Made by a program: the position numbers and the translations under genes. A stretch of DNA of 64,000 nt from Zygnema cylindricum (lineage: Eukaryota; Streptophyta; Zygnematophyceae; Zygnematales; Zygnemataceae): assembly GCA_037447655.1 (NCBI GenBank), contig JBBHKE010001924.1, positions 62,001 through 126,000 of the forward strand, read 5' to 3'. Under the pieces are notes generated by a model, which was not told where the DNA came from, made no database searches, and was given only the letters and a program-made list of their open reading frames with translations. This document shows positions 42,706 through 54,000 of the stretch, in pieces. Positions within the stretch are counted from its first letter, which is position 1. Each line of letters starts with the position of its first letter.

Positions 42706-43440
42706 GAAAACACCTAATTCAAAATTTCATAGTCGATAGTTTTGATCGATTTTACTAATCGATTATTTCAATTTTGATTCATTGGAGATGTGGTTAAAAC
42801 TAACACGCTTCGTCATGCCAGCAACTTCGTATTTGTTTAGCTTTGGTAGCATTATTAGGCGTCGCTCTTTGCTTGTCATTTATTCTTCGAAGTAAAATGT
42901 GGTTTTGTTGTTTGTTGTTTGACAAGTGTCACATTTTCGTGTTGTTTTCCATTTCCTAAACTCAGATAAATAGCAATAAACGTTTTTCTGAATTAAGGCT
43001 ACAAAAAAAAAATGCAATAATTATGTTAAAAAAAAGTAAAAAGTAATGGCACGGTACTAATCAATAAGTAATTATACACACTATCATTGCCTTTATTGAC
43101 TACTACACCTCATACTTTTCTGTACGGTTCATACATTTTCTATACAATTACAGTGATTACTCGCCAGTATAAAAAAAAAAAGAAAAAAAAAGGGGGGCCA
43201 CTTTATTAAAAGGCGCGATGGTAAACCATCTGAGTCCATGGGAGCAAAAAGAAGGAGCATTGCTAAAACTGAAAAACCAAATGACGGGGGAATAAAAAAA
43301 AAGGAAAATCAAGGCAAAAACAATGAAAATACGAAAGGATGGTAGGAAAATCGGAAACACCCAAAAGAAAAAACAATCAAAACCCAACAAACAAAACATC
43401 GAAGGAAAAATCCAACATGTATCCAAAAAAAAAAAAAACC
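42706..43440. other. No gene recognised
   Basis: AT-rich DNA. The minus-strand frame from 43157 may include the extreme 3' part of the LINE relic but is mostly low-complexity. Confidence 0.35.
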
Positions 43441-44620
43441 CCAAAAAAACTAAAAATCTACGGAAAGCAACCACGTAAGTCCTCGAATCTCGGAGGAGCA
43501 CGAGGAGGGAGTTCCGGAACACGTCGTCGATCCATAAGTGCAATAGACGATCGAAGTAAGATAGAAGCTTGCACTCGTTGTGGGCCACGGAAAAACGTTG
43601 CCGATAAAAAGAAGTAAGTACTGAAACAGGAGGGCTCCCAAGTCCCCGCCGCTCGAACGAACGCCGACCACAAGCACGGAAAAAATCGTCTAAAGCCACA
43701 CCCAAACAACAAAATATCTCGACCGCCATCAGAATGAAGCCACCCATACTGTACCGACGGGCATTTCACGCACTTTCTTCTTAGCCAGTATCACGGGCGA
43801 CCACCCCCACATGCCGAGCCGCTTGGGTGACGACTGTATTTTAGGCAGGGTTCGCCAAAACAACATCACCAAATGTACGACGGGCACCATCAAGTAATGT
43901 AAGGTCAATCCGACGCGAAGGAATAATGTGAGAGACCTCCCGACGAACAAAAAAACCCCCCTCAGAAGCGATGGTAGCGATGGTGTCTCGAATCGTGTCG
44001 TGCGCCTAAATCAACTCGCCCCCGTGGGAGCAACGAAGCAAATGGACCCTGTCGGGCTCGAAAACGTGGCAACATGAGCAAACAAGAGAGCCAAGCAAAG
44101 GTGGGTGAGGGAGGCCAAGCCGAAACCTGAGGGCCGTGGTGAACTGAGCCGGGGTGAAACGATGGGTGGATAAGATACGGACAGCTAATAGTCAAGCTCC
44201 AAAGCCAGGTCCGCCACAAGAGAGAAAGCGTGCACGCGAAGAATCGGAAGGAAGCGCCTCGAGAAGCTCGGATTTAATTGCGGCGACAACCCGATCAGAA
44301 ATGGATTCCTGAACACGCGCAATTGATGTCGAAACAAGAGTGGAAAAAATGGGAATGCCCTCAATAGCAGGCGGAGTAAGAGACCTTGATGCATCCAAAA
44401 GGGAGCGTTGGAAGGCGAGCTCACCATTCGAAACACGGGGAACAACGGCCGCAGGAATAGGAGTGTCCCCGGCTAGAAAACGAGATACAATATCAAAAGC
44501 AACAAGACACCAACTTCCCAAATAGGCCGCTCGAGCAACACGCGCCGTCGAGAGTAAACCTAAACCACCTGCAGAAACAGGAAATATCTTGCATGTACTT
44601 TGCTTCACCTTATTTTTTTT
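43440..44620 (-). pseudogene. LINE-type reverse transcriptase C-terminal relic
   Basis: One minus-strand frame with about six stops carries, in order, GGLGLLSTARVARAAYLGSW (44560-44500), RFTPAQFTTALRFRLGLP and a zinc motif C-x2-C-x8-H-x3-C in CSCCHVFEPDRVHLLRC (about 44085-44035). It continues with HDTIRDTIATI, RRIDLTLLDG, FGDVVLANPA and finally FFRACGRRSFERRG and SFYRQRFSVA (43690-43590). This is the layout of the region after the reverse transcriptase in some LINEs of algae, mosses and oomycetes (from memory). The upstream endonuclease and catalytic core are absent, as in 5'-truncated insertions. Confidence 0.7.
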
Positions 44621-44792
44621 TACCTTTTTTCCAAGAATTATTTTGTTTAGGACAATTGAACGTTGCTCATTCAAAGAATATTGTTGTTAATATGTGCTCA
44701 AAGTCATTCTATTTTCCCTTTCTGTTCAAACAGTGTGAGGACAACACACATTTATGTTACACTTCCCTTTATTATCACCGCTACTCATAGAC

Positions 44793-45011
44793 TACACCGT
44801 GTACTGCTATTAGTGTTAGCGCTTTTTTAGCCACTTAAATCATATTTTCTCCATACACACTTGTCCAATTTTCAATTTGAGACCGCCAATTGGAAGCTGG
44901 GAACCTTACCTTTCAATTGCAACCGTCAAAATTGTAATCCGACAAGTGTGTACAGCGAAAAGATGTTTTAAGTGGCAAAAAGCATTAACGCTAATAGCGA
45001 TACAAGTTGTA
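44793..45011. mobile_element. Short TA-flanked MITE (219 bp)
   Basis: Ends TA-CACCGTGTACTGCTATTAGTG and (inverted) TA-CAACTTGTATCGCTATTAG. The interior is collinear with the 37848-38087 element. Confidence 0.82.
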
Positions 45012-45536
45012 GTATAAATGACACTCTTTACTTTAGTTGGCCCATTATGAGTAACTTGGTAGATAATACTTTAGAGCATTTAGCTCGACTAAAATTTTAG
45101 ACATTAATAATTCGGTAACTCTAATAGTGATTCATGAGTACTTTGCTGCAATAAAATCTTTTGTACAATTGTTAGCAACAAATGAGATATTTTTCAGAAA
45201 CCAACCCATTAAAAACCTGTGATCACTATGATTTCAACACTAAAAAACCCAAGCCTTTTAATAGCAATATCAAAAGTAACACTATTTCTGTCCATCACAG
45301 ATGCTTTCTATATTGTATCATAAAAGAACATCTTATAACAGCACAAATAATTTCAATGCCCTAATAAAAAATTATTCCCGACACCCTTCTAAAACACTTA
45401 AAACAATACTCATTTTTTTTTTCAGCGACAAGATTGGCTAGTCGTTACGATACAGAATCAAACCACGAAAAAAAAAAAAAAAATCAGAATCACTAACGTC
45501 ATCATAAGCACAAAACACGCTAAGAAAACAACAGAA
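45012..45536. other. AT-rich stretch, no gene seen
   Basis: Short ORFs only. Confidence 0.4.
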
Positions 45537-45872
<336 letters not shown>

Positions 45873-46262
45873 CATATTAAAAAAAAATATCGGCAAATTA
45901 ACCAATATTTAATGGTAATTTACCAAACCACAACTGTCTTACCACAACTTGTGTATATACACATCATTCAATATTTTTTTGCGCGGATCTTTCATCTCAC
46001 GATTATTATTTTTATCCTTTTGGACTATTCTTACGACTTTTTTCTTCAAAAATGATCAACGGAACCCAATAAAAGGAAGAAAAAAGAGATAAAAAGAAAT
46101 AAAAAGAGGACAACGTTTTTCTATACGATTTTGGAGGATACTAAGAAGAAAAAACCATCCAATCATGTTTATACCCATTTTGACCAATTCTCGTCTTTTT
46201 CGTCCTTCCCTAACAAAAAGGTCTCACCCGTCGACTACTCTCTAAAATATTATTCACAAAGT
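45873..46262. other. AT-rich stretch, no gene seen
   Basis: No coding or RNA feature identified. Confidence 0.4.
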
Positions 46263-46440
46263 AACCATAACTGACACTGAAACGGTAACTGAAAACGGTA
46301 ACTGAAATCTGTAACTTAAAATGGTAACTGAAAACGGTAACTGAAATCTGTAACTTAAAATGGTAACTGAAAACGGTAACTGAACGGTAACTGAAAGCGG
46401 TAACTGAACCATAACTGAAAGTAAACTTAACAAAACTGAA
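46263..46440. repeat. Repeat of GGTAACTGAAAAC units
   Basis: About a dozen 12-14 bp units (GTAACTGAAAACG, GTAACTGAAATCT, GTAACTTAAAATG). A 52-bp higher-order block is repeated twice (46295-46390). Confidence 0.88.
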
Positions 46441-47400
46441 AAGTAGCCGTTGATTAGCTTCTCGTTACCACAATATTTTTAATAAAGAGGTCGACAGCTT
46501 TGAAAACTCTTTTTAAACCATTTTAATACTTCTTTTGAAACCGTTTAATATTTTCTCTCTTAAACTACAAACATGTATAAAACCTACGACAACAAAAGGA
46601 TAAAGAATGAGGCCTAAACTGCGGGATTTTCTTTGAGGGATTTGGAAAGGATAAATCAAGATTTTAAAAAACGGAAGAAACGGAAAACCGAAAACTTGAA
46701 CCCGAAAACTGAAAACCGGAAACTGAAAATGTGGAAATGTGAAAATCGTGGATGGAATATCGAGATAACGGCCTCTCTCACAAGGCCGGGATGAATTATA
46801 AACGATAAATTATTTTTGAAAAGTCGCGGAAAAAAAATGGGATAGTGAATAGAATGTTCACGGGTAGGATTTCAATTTGTCGATTTTGATTGTCGATTTT
46901 TGATTTTTGCTATAACTTTAATTCGTAGGCAAAGTCGAAAAAAAAAGGTGTTAAAATTTCATCTCTTTTTCTGCCCAAAAATAGCCCTTTTCCACATTAA
47001 TGTGGGTTTCAAACACTCGTCAAGAGCTGCCAAAACCTGGAAAAAGACAAAATCTCAAAACACACAGCATTCAGCACCAAAAAAAAAATAAAAAAAATCA
47101 CCGCCTATAAATATACATTTCAGGATTTAGAGGAAATAGTTTAGTGAATGGGTAGTGTGAATTTGAAAGAGAGGGAATATCAAAACATAACAAGTATCAC
47201 ATAGCGTGATATATCGCTATTAGTGTGGAAATACCGAACGTCATGTAGATATACAAAAAATATCGTAAGAAAAAGTAAACCTTTTTTAAGAAAAGTTTAA
47301 GTACCAAAGGTTTTGATTCTGTCCCTTGAAAATGTCATTTATGCCGGCAAAGACTGAAACTTAACAACACATACATTTCTATGCAAATATCGCAATACGC
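46441..47400. other. Downstream of the kinase exons; last kinase exon not found here
   Basis: AT-rich. The C-terminal exon of the kinase is expected on the minus strand left of 47977, but I found no convincing acceptor plus short C-terminal frame. A MITE-like end (ATATCGCTATTAGTGTGG) lies at 47208-47227. Confidence 0.35.
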
Positions 47401-47414
47401 TGTATATGTACTAT

Positions 47415-47660
47415 GCGGTGTGATATTAGCGATATTAACGATATTAACATTATTAGCGATATTAACAGCATTCGCAACATTAACGATATTAGACATAATA
47501 GCTATATTAACAATGTTAGAGATGATGACGATATTAGCGATGTTGACAATAACAGTGATATTAACAATATCAACAATACAAATGATATTAGCGAATCTAA
47601 ACATAATTAATGATAAATGTCAGCAATATTAACAATATTAATGATATTAACAGCCTCTTT
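47415..47660. repeat. Degenerate ATTAACGAT repeat
   Basis: About 25 units of 9 bp or multiples (GATATTAAC, GATATTAGC, AATATTAAC). Confidence 0.85.
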
Positions 47661-47834
47661 GATACTCTTAAAACTATTGTACAGATAAAAGATCGAGCTA
47701 TATGGCTTAGTCAAGAGATACACTCAACATGACTAGGACATCTGACGATGTGAACTATAATGATGCAAAAAATAAACACAATTGTCATCGAAGTGCCAAG
47801 GATGTAAGATGACATGTTGATCAAATGAAAACAA

Positions 47835-47921
47835 TGGAAGGGGAAGGGGAGGGGGAGGGAGGGCGAGGGGGAGAGGGAGGGGGGAGAAAGAGAGAGGGGG
47901 AAGGGGAGAGAGTGAGAGGGA

Positions 47922-47970
<49 letters not shown>
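47835..47970. repeat. GGGGA / (GA)n microsatellite next to kinase exon donor
   Basis: A purine tract that on the minus strand is a (TC)n pyrimidine run starting 7 bp after the donor of the last visible kinase exon. Confidence 0.92.
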
Positions 47971-47972
<2 letters not shown>

Positions 47973-47976
47973 TCAC

Positions 47977-48079
47977 CTCACTGAACTCTGGCCTCTCATC
48001 CGGGTTCGCCCTCCAACAAACCTCGGCCAGAGCCGCCAGTTTAGAAGGACAACTTTCCGGCATAGTCGGTCTCAGGCCC
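47977..48079 (-). CDS. Kinase exon h (subdomain XI)
   Basis: Acceptor GAGACAG|GGGCCT, donor AGTGAG|GTGATT. Encodes [20 protein letters not shown] and [14 protein letters not shown], with the conserved final Arg. Confidence 0.85.
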
Positions 48080-51000
48080 CTGTCTCCCCTCAAAAGTAAA
48101 GTTTCAAAAAAACACTGGTATCATTGTCACTCGTCCTGATATCATCACTGCTACTTCAGCATTATCATTATTTTTATCGATGTTATTTTCATTGTTTTTA
48201 TCATTGCTATTTCATCATTTTTGTCAGCATTATTATCAATATCTTTATCCTTGTTATTATCCTAATTATTATTTTAGTACACGCAACTTTTTTGTGTCAT
48301 ACAGTTTTGTTTGACCAAAGAAATTGGTGATTAACAATTCTGATGTTCCCACTTTTTGCTTCACAACTTGTAGGCTAATTTACATTCCCTCTTTGGTTCT
48401 GGAGAAAGTTGTTTTTCTCTCCCTCTTCATCTCCTATCCTCTCCCTCTCCCCCTTCCCCTCCTCCCTCTCTCTTCCTCTAGTAAGTTTACACACCTTTGA
48501 ACTACTCCAATTGCAGCTTGCAATGGCGTTAGGGCATTGTGGGGTACACCTCCCGTGATTATTTCCCTAAAAATATACCGGGAAACGAAATTAAAAAAAA
48601 AAACAATCAAAGAGCTTGAACAGCATTTCTCTAATCTCTCTACATTTCTAGCATGTTTCGCCTATTTCCAACTGTTTCCACTCCTGTTTCCACGATTTCC
48701 CCATGACACTCATTTTTTTTTTCAAAAAACAACATTACTCCGTGCCCAAACAATTCCGTTTTTTTTTCGAATATGAACACTACTCCCTCCATACGTCATT
48801 TTGTTGCTTCGTTTACTTCGTTACTATTTTTTTTAACTTAGTAGCGCAGAAAAAATCAAAATTTGTGTAGATATGACAACTGTCTTATAAGTTGAGAAAC
48901 ATTGTACATCTGTTTGGACGTACACACCTCACTATCCTTAAAGTATTGCAAGATAAAAAGTTTGTCTTGTATTGTTTGCAAAGGAAGTAAGCTATGAATC
49001 GTTTATAGCACTAATAACACTGACTCGATTCAGGCATTTTTTGGCCCCTGAACATAAATAGTGCTAACGATATTGATTGTTAAACTCACCAAATCAAAAT
49101 CCCAAACGAGTAAACATCGGCTTTATGATTATAGGGCCTGTGTTCCAAAACCTGATAACCCACCAAAAATAAAAACAAGCATCAGAAACAGATCCTCCAT
49201 TGGACCAAAGAAAAAAAAAAAAAGTTCATCCATTCCTAGTTAGCATAGTTCATTTCCATTACAATCCATCAGGTGATACATGAAATCACCAGAACTAGGC
49301 ATCCTTTCAAAACCCTTTCTCTCTCTCCCTCCCTCCCTCCCCCCCACCTCCCTCCCTCCCTCCCTCTCCCCCCTGACCTCCGGCGCCATCCATCTGTAGG
49401 TTCCAGTCTCTGCCGTCATTTCCGAGGCCTGGTAGTGCCTCAAGTCTCCCACGGCTCCGGATCCCATCCCCGGTAACATTCGAGCCACTCCAAAATCACA
49501 AACTTTTACCACCTGCGGTTCCAAAATCTCTAATTGTTTTATATTTTTTTTCTCGAAATGTTTTATATTTTTCTCAAATTTGTTTTTATATTTTTCTCAA
49601 ATTGTTTTTATAAATTTCTCAAATTGTTTTTATAAATTTCTCGAATTGTTTTTGTATTTTTCTCAAATTGTTTAAAAATCTCAAATTGCTCACATATGCT
49701 AACATATGCTCACATTAATTAATGTCCTCAGATTATTTGGCGTTCGCGAGATTTGCAACGTCGGAAACGTTTACAACCAAACATCTCAAATTGTTTAATA
49801 TTTTCAAACTATAAAATGTCCTCAAAATATTTAGCATCACGGCATAAACAGCGTCGCAAACGTTTACAACCAAAAATCCCAAATTGTCTAATGTTCTCAG
49901 ATTATTTAATATTTCAACATGTACCAAATCCTAAATATTCACAAACCACGAAGCAAAAAACTGAAATTATTTAATGTTACCAATATCGCCACACATAAAA
50001 TGATTTGCTGAGCCCAACCTAAATTGCTAAATTGATAAATTACATCATGCTCGTCAATTAGAAGATTCGGAAACATCACACTAAATTTTGTGAGAAACAT
50101 ACTAGTAAAAGCCAAAAACGTATAACATGCTTGGCAATTAGAAAATTGGAAACTTCACACTAAATGTTGTGAATAATAAACCAATAAAAGACAAAAACGT
50201 ACATCATGCTCTTCAATTAGAATATTTGAAACATTACACTAAATATTGCGACTTACATCATGCTCGTCAATTAGAAGATTTGCCGCTTTCACGTCTCGAT
50301 GGACCACACCTCTCCTGAAGGCAATAATGAAAAAAAAAAAAAAAAAAAATAGATACAAGGCGGAGACGTAAAAAAAGAGTGATAAAGGATTTGCAACTGT
50401 TTTTGCAAGTCCCTGTAAAAGTACTTTCTACAGAGAATATTTTTATTTCATCTCTTAAAACAAGAGGTATTTGAGGTTTCCCAAGGTTTTCCAGGGATTT
50501 TAAGGGTTTCAGTCGGTTTTTCACGGGTTTGTCTTTTCAAGGGCTTTTAGGGAATTTTTAGGGATACTACTTTTTTAAATTAAGAAGAGTGGGAATTGTA
50601 GTGGAGGAGCCGGAAAAAGGAAATATTTGAATTTAAAAACAGTAAGGAAAAACTTTAAATTTCCTTTGTACAATATTGAGATAGTACATCCAAAACAATG
50701 TCCTTAACAACCTTAAATAAATCACCAGTCAAAACTACAAAAATAAAAACCATCAAGGAACTGTACAACCCGAGAAAAGTACCAGACAAAACCTGAAAAA
50801 ACCTCAAATTCTTACAGAATGCCTTAAAAAACTCAATGGTTCTACCTATGCAGAAAGTTGCATAAAAAAAGGCATAGAGGGATCTTACAAACCTTCAGAA
50901 ACGGTATAAAAACGCTCTGAAAAATCCCGAAAAAAAAGCAAAAAAAACAAAAAAAAAAACCATAAAAATAACGCGAAAGCTCCTAGAATAGTTAATCGAT

Positions 51001-54000
51001 AATCGTCGAAAAATAGTTAATCGTCGAAAAGTAGACAATTGCTGAAAAAATATTAATAAAAAAAAAAAAACTACCTGTGTAAAAAGTCAAGGCCTCTGGC
51101 AGCGTCTCTTAGTATTTTGACTGCAGCAGAAGATTCCATTCCGGACCCTCGACACTGAAGGACGTCCCTCACACTGCAAACTCTCCCCATACAAAATACT
51201 TAGGAAAAGGACTGGGATGGAGAGGGAGAGGGAGAGGAAAAGGAAACGAAGAGGGAGAGGGACTGGGAGAGGGAGAGGGGGAGGGAGAGGAATTAAGGAG
51301 AGAGGAGAAAGCTATGAACCCCAGGACATCTCTCACACGATACACTCTCGCTCCATGACAAACACATCAAAATTATCAAGAAAAAATCAAAACTAGAGGA
51401 AAGGAGAGGGATAGAGAGAAGCAACACATCTAAAATATCAGAAACAGCGCGTTTATAATGTCAGGAAAACGAGAATTTAGAAGGGGAGGGAGAGAAAAGA
51501 GAGGACAAAAGAAAGCGGGGAGAGGTAAAAATTGGGAAGAGAGAGGAGCAAAATAGAAAGGAAAACAGGAGTGAAGGCAGGAGGAGAGAAAATAGCAGAC
51601 AAGCTGGCAAAAGTAAAGTAGAAAAGAGGACTATACATACACAAGTTATTTCGTGTACATATATGGAATACCTAGCTTTACTGACCATTCATTAACCTAT
51701 TTAGCATTGATGTTTTTAACTTAGTTTCAAATGACGCGGAGGACTAGAGTACTTTCAGGGAGCATGGTGGGGGGCCCTTAACAAAACCCTAAAAAAAATA
51801 AAAAAAATCATCGTGGATATAGTTAATAATAGGCTGGAGAGAATGTAGTCTACCACATAGGTTTAATGTGTAACTTTGCTATAGAGTCAATAGGGTCAGA
51901 AGGGTCAATAGGGTCAATGGGGTCAACAGAGGAAATTTCATGCGAACAATACTAAACCCTAAAAAGTGTGCATACAATACACATATAGTATTTGCCATAG
52001 TATTGTGCTGCCCCGTGCACACCATATGATTGGGGTTAACAGAGTACAGGAATTTCAACATCATGCGCTTCAATTTGTTCGTAAAAAATCTTAGACATCA
52101 ATAAGTCAAAAGAGGAACGAGACTTTATTTCAAAAAGTGCGATGGAAAAAACCATCGAGGTAACAAAGGGGTTCAAAATCAGAGTTAGGTCAAATTAGGT
52201 CAAAAATAGGTTTACTGCAGACATCACCCTAGTTTTCAAGCTACACCGTCAATCGCTATTAGAGTAAAGGAATAAATAGCGTAAAAAAAAAATTAGTGTT
52301 ATTAACACTAATCGGGAATTTTTTTTTTTGAAAAAAAATATATATACTAATTAACCCCTAACTGTAATTTGGGTTGTCCTGCATAATAAATACCCACCCT
52401 TTCGATGTCTACAGTAATATGTGTTAGAAGAGTAGTCTTTGATAGAAGTTAATGTTTTTGTTCAATGTTTTTAAATAGCGAAATTCTGAATTCTGTCATC
52501 TAGAATTTCGCTATTCAGAACTCTGCAGTCTGTGCAGTCTGTCCTAGTATCTAGGATTTCAGTATTTCGGTCTTTCTCTGTTTTTACAATCAATGTACTT
52601 TCACGTAATTAGATTCTGGTCAAGATCTGGTTATAAATCTTGACCCTGGCTCTTGACCGAAAGGTCAAGTGCCCCTTCAAAATAGGAAAGTACGTTTCAG
52701 TCCTTGATAGGGTACTCTCAAGATATTTTCTCTATTTAGCTTGGCTTTTTCTTATGTTTTGTATCAGTTTTGAAATCATTAATCAAAACAGAGCATTCTG
52801 TCTGTTCCCATTCTTTCCACTCTATTTGCTACTATGGCTTCACCTTTCACAGGTTATGGGCCCGGCAACGCCAATACCGTTGCCAAATTTAATGGGACAG
52901 ACTTTTACGGTTGGAAATACCAGATAGAACATCTATTTCGTCGTGAGAAACTTTGGTCGATCATTAGTGGCAGCGAACTTGAACCAACTGATGCTGCTGC
53001 CAAAACAATTTGGCTCGCTAAAAACGAGGAGGCCCACTCTCGGCTTGTCCTCGCTCTAGAGTCATCACAGATCGACATTGTCCGCGACGCAGTGTTTGCT
53101 CACAATGCATGGTCACTATTGACCTCTGCATATGAGAATCAATCCTGGTCCAACAAGATCTTTCTCAACAGGCAGCTGAATACTTATCGCAAGCTGCCTA
53201 CTGATTCTATTCAAACCTACGTCCAACATCTCAAGTCGCTGGCCGGTCAACTTAAGAGCATCAAATCTCCAATCTCCGATGATGATCTTATGTCAGCCAT
53301 CCTGGGAGGTTTACCGGATTACTATTCCTCCCTCATTTCCTCCCTTGACAACTCGCCAGTTGCTCTGACTATTCCGACCCTAACTGCGCGACTGGTTCAC
53401 GAGGAAATGAAACAATCTTTTCAAACAACTGGTTCACGAGGAAATGAAACAATCTTTTCAAACAAAATCAGGAGTCGCTCTGGCAACCTTTTCACCCAAT
53501 CCCAGGCCGCCAAAATCTCCTTCTCCCACCTGTCGCTATTGTCGAGCGTCAGATCACATCATAGATGTGTGTCCGGCGCTTAACCTCATCTACTCCTTCC
53601 CCTTCATCAAACTCCCTACCTCTTCAAAGGACACTCTCTGATCCCTACTCCCTATCTCCCATCCGCCCAAATGAGCCTTCTTACGTTATTCCCCGTGTCC
53701 TTCCAAAAACACCTTTGCCCGTTCAGCCTGCTGGCCTCCGGAAAAGTGCCAGAATTGAAGCTAGGCGCGTCACTCATGGTGTCGCCAATATTGCTACTTT
53801 TGATGTCCCTCCAACCTTTGCTGTGGCCATGGCGGGCCCGAATGCCGCAGAGTGGAAAGCGGCTACAGATGCGGGATTCTTGTCTCTCCAAAAAAATAAA
53901 ACTTGGGAGCTTACACCCCTCCCCAAAGATCGAAAAGTCATCGGCTCTAAATGGGTGTTTAGAGTCAAAACAAAATCTGACGGAACCCTAGATCGGTTCA

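Noticed and set aside
43157-43747. 196-codon Phe-rich minus-strand ORF as a membrane protein gene
   Set aside because: Its first 60 codons are the end of the LINE relic and the rest is the T-rich complement of A-rich DNA; the hydrophobicity is compositional.
47641-47700. Candidate last kinase exon on the minus strand
   Set aside because: No acceptor in the right phase and no helix-I-like sequence; left unassigned.
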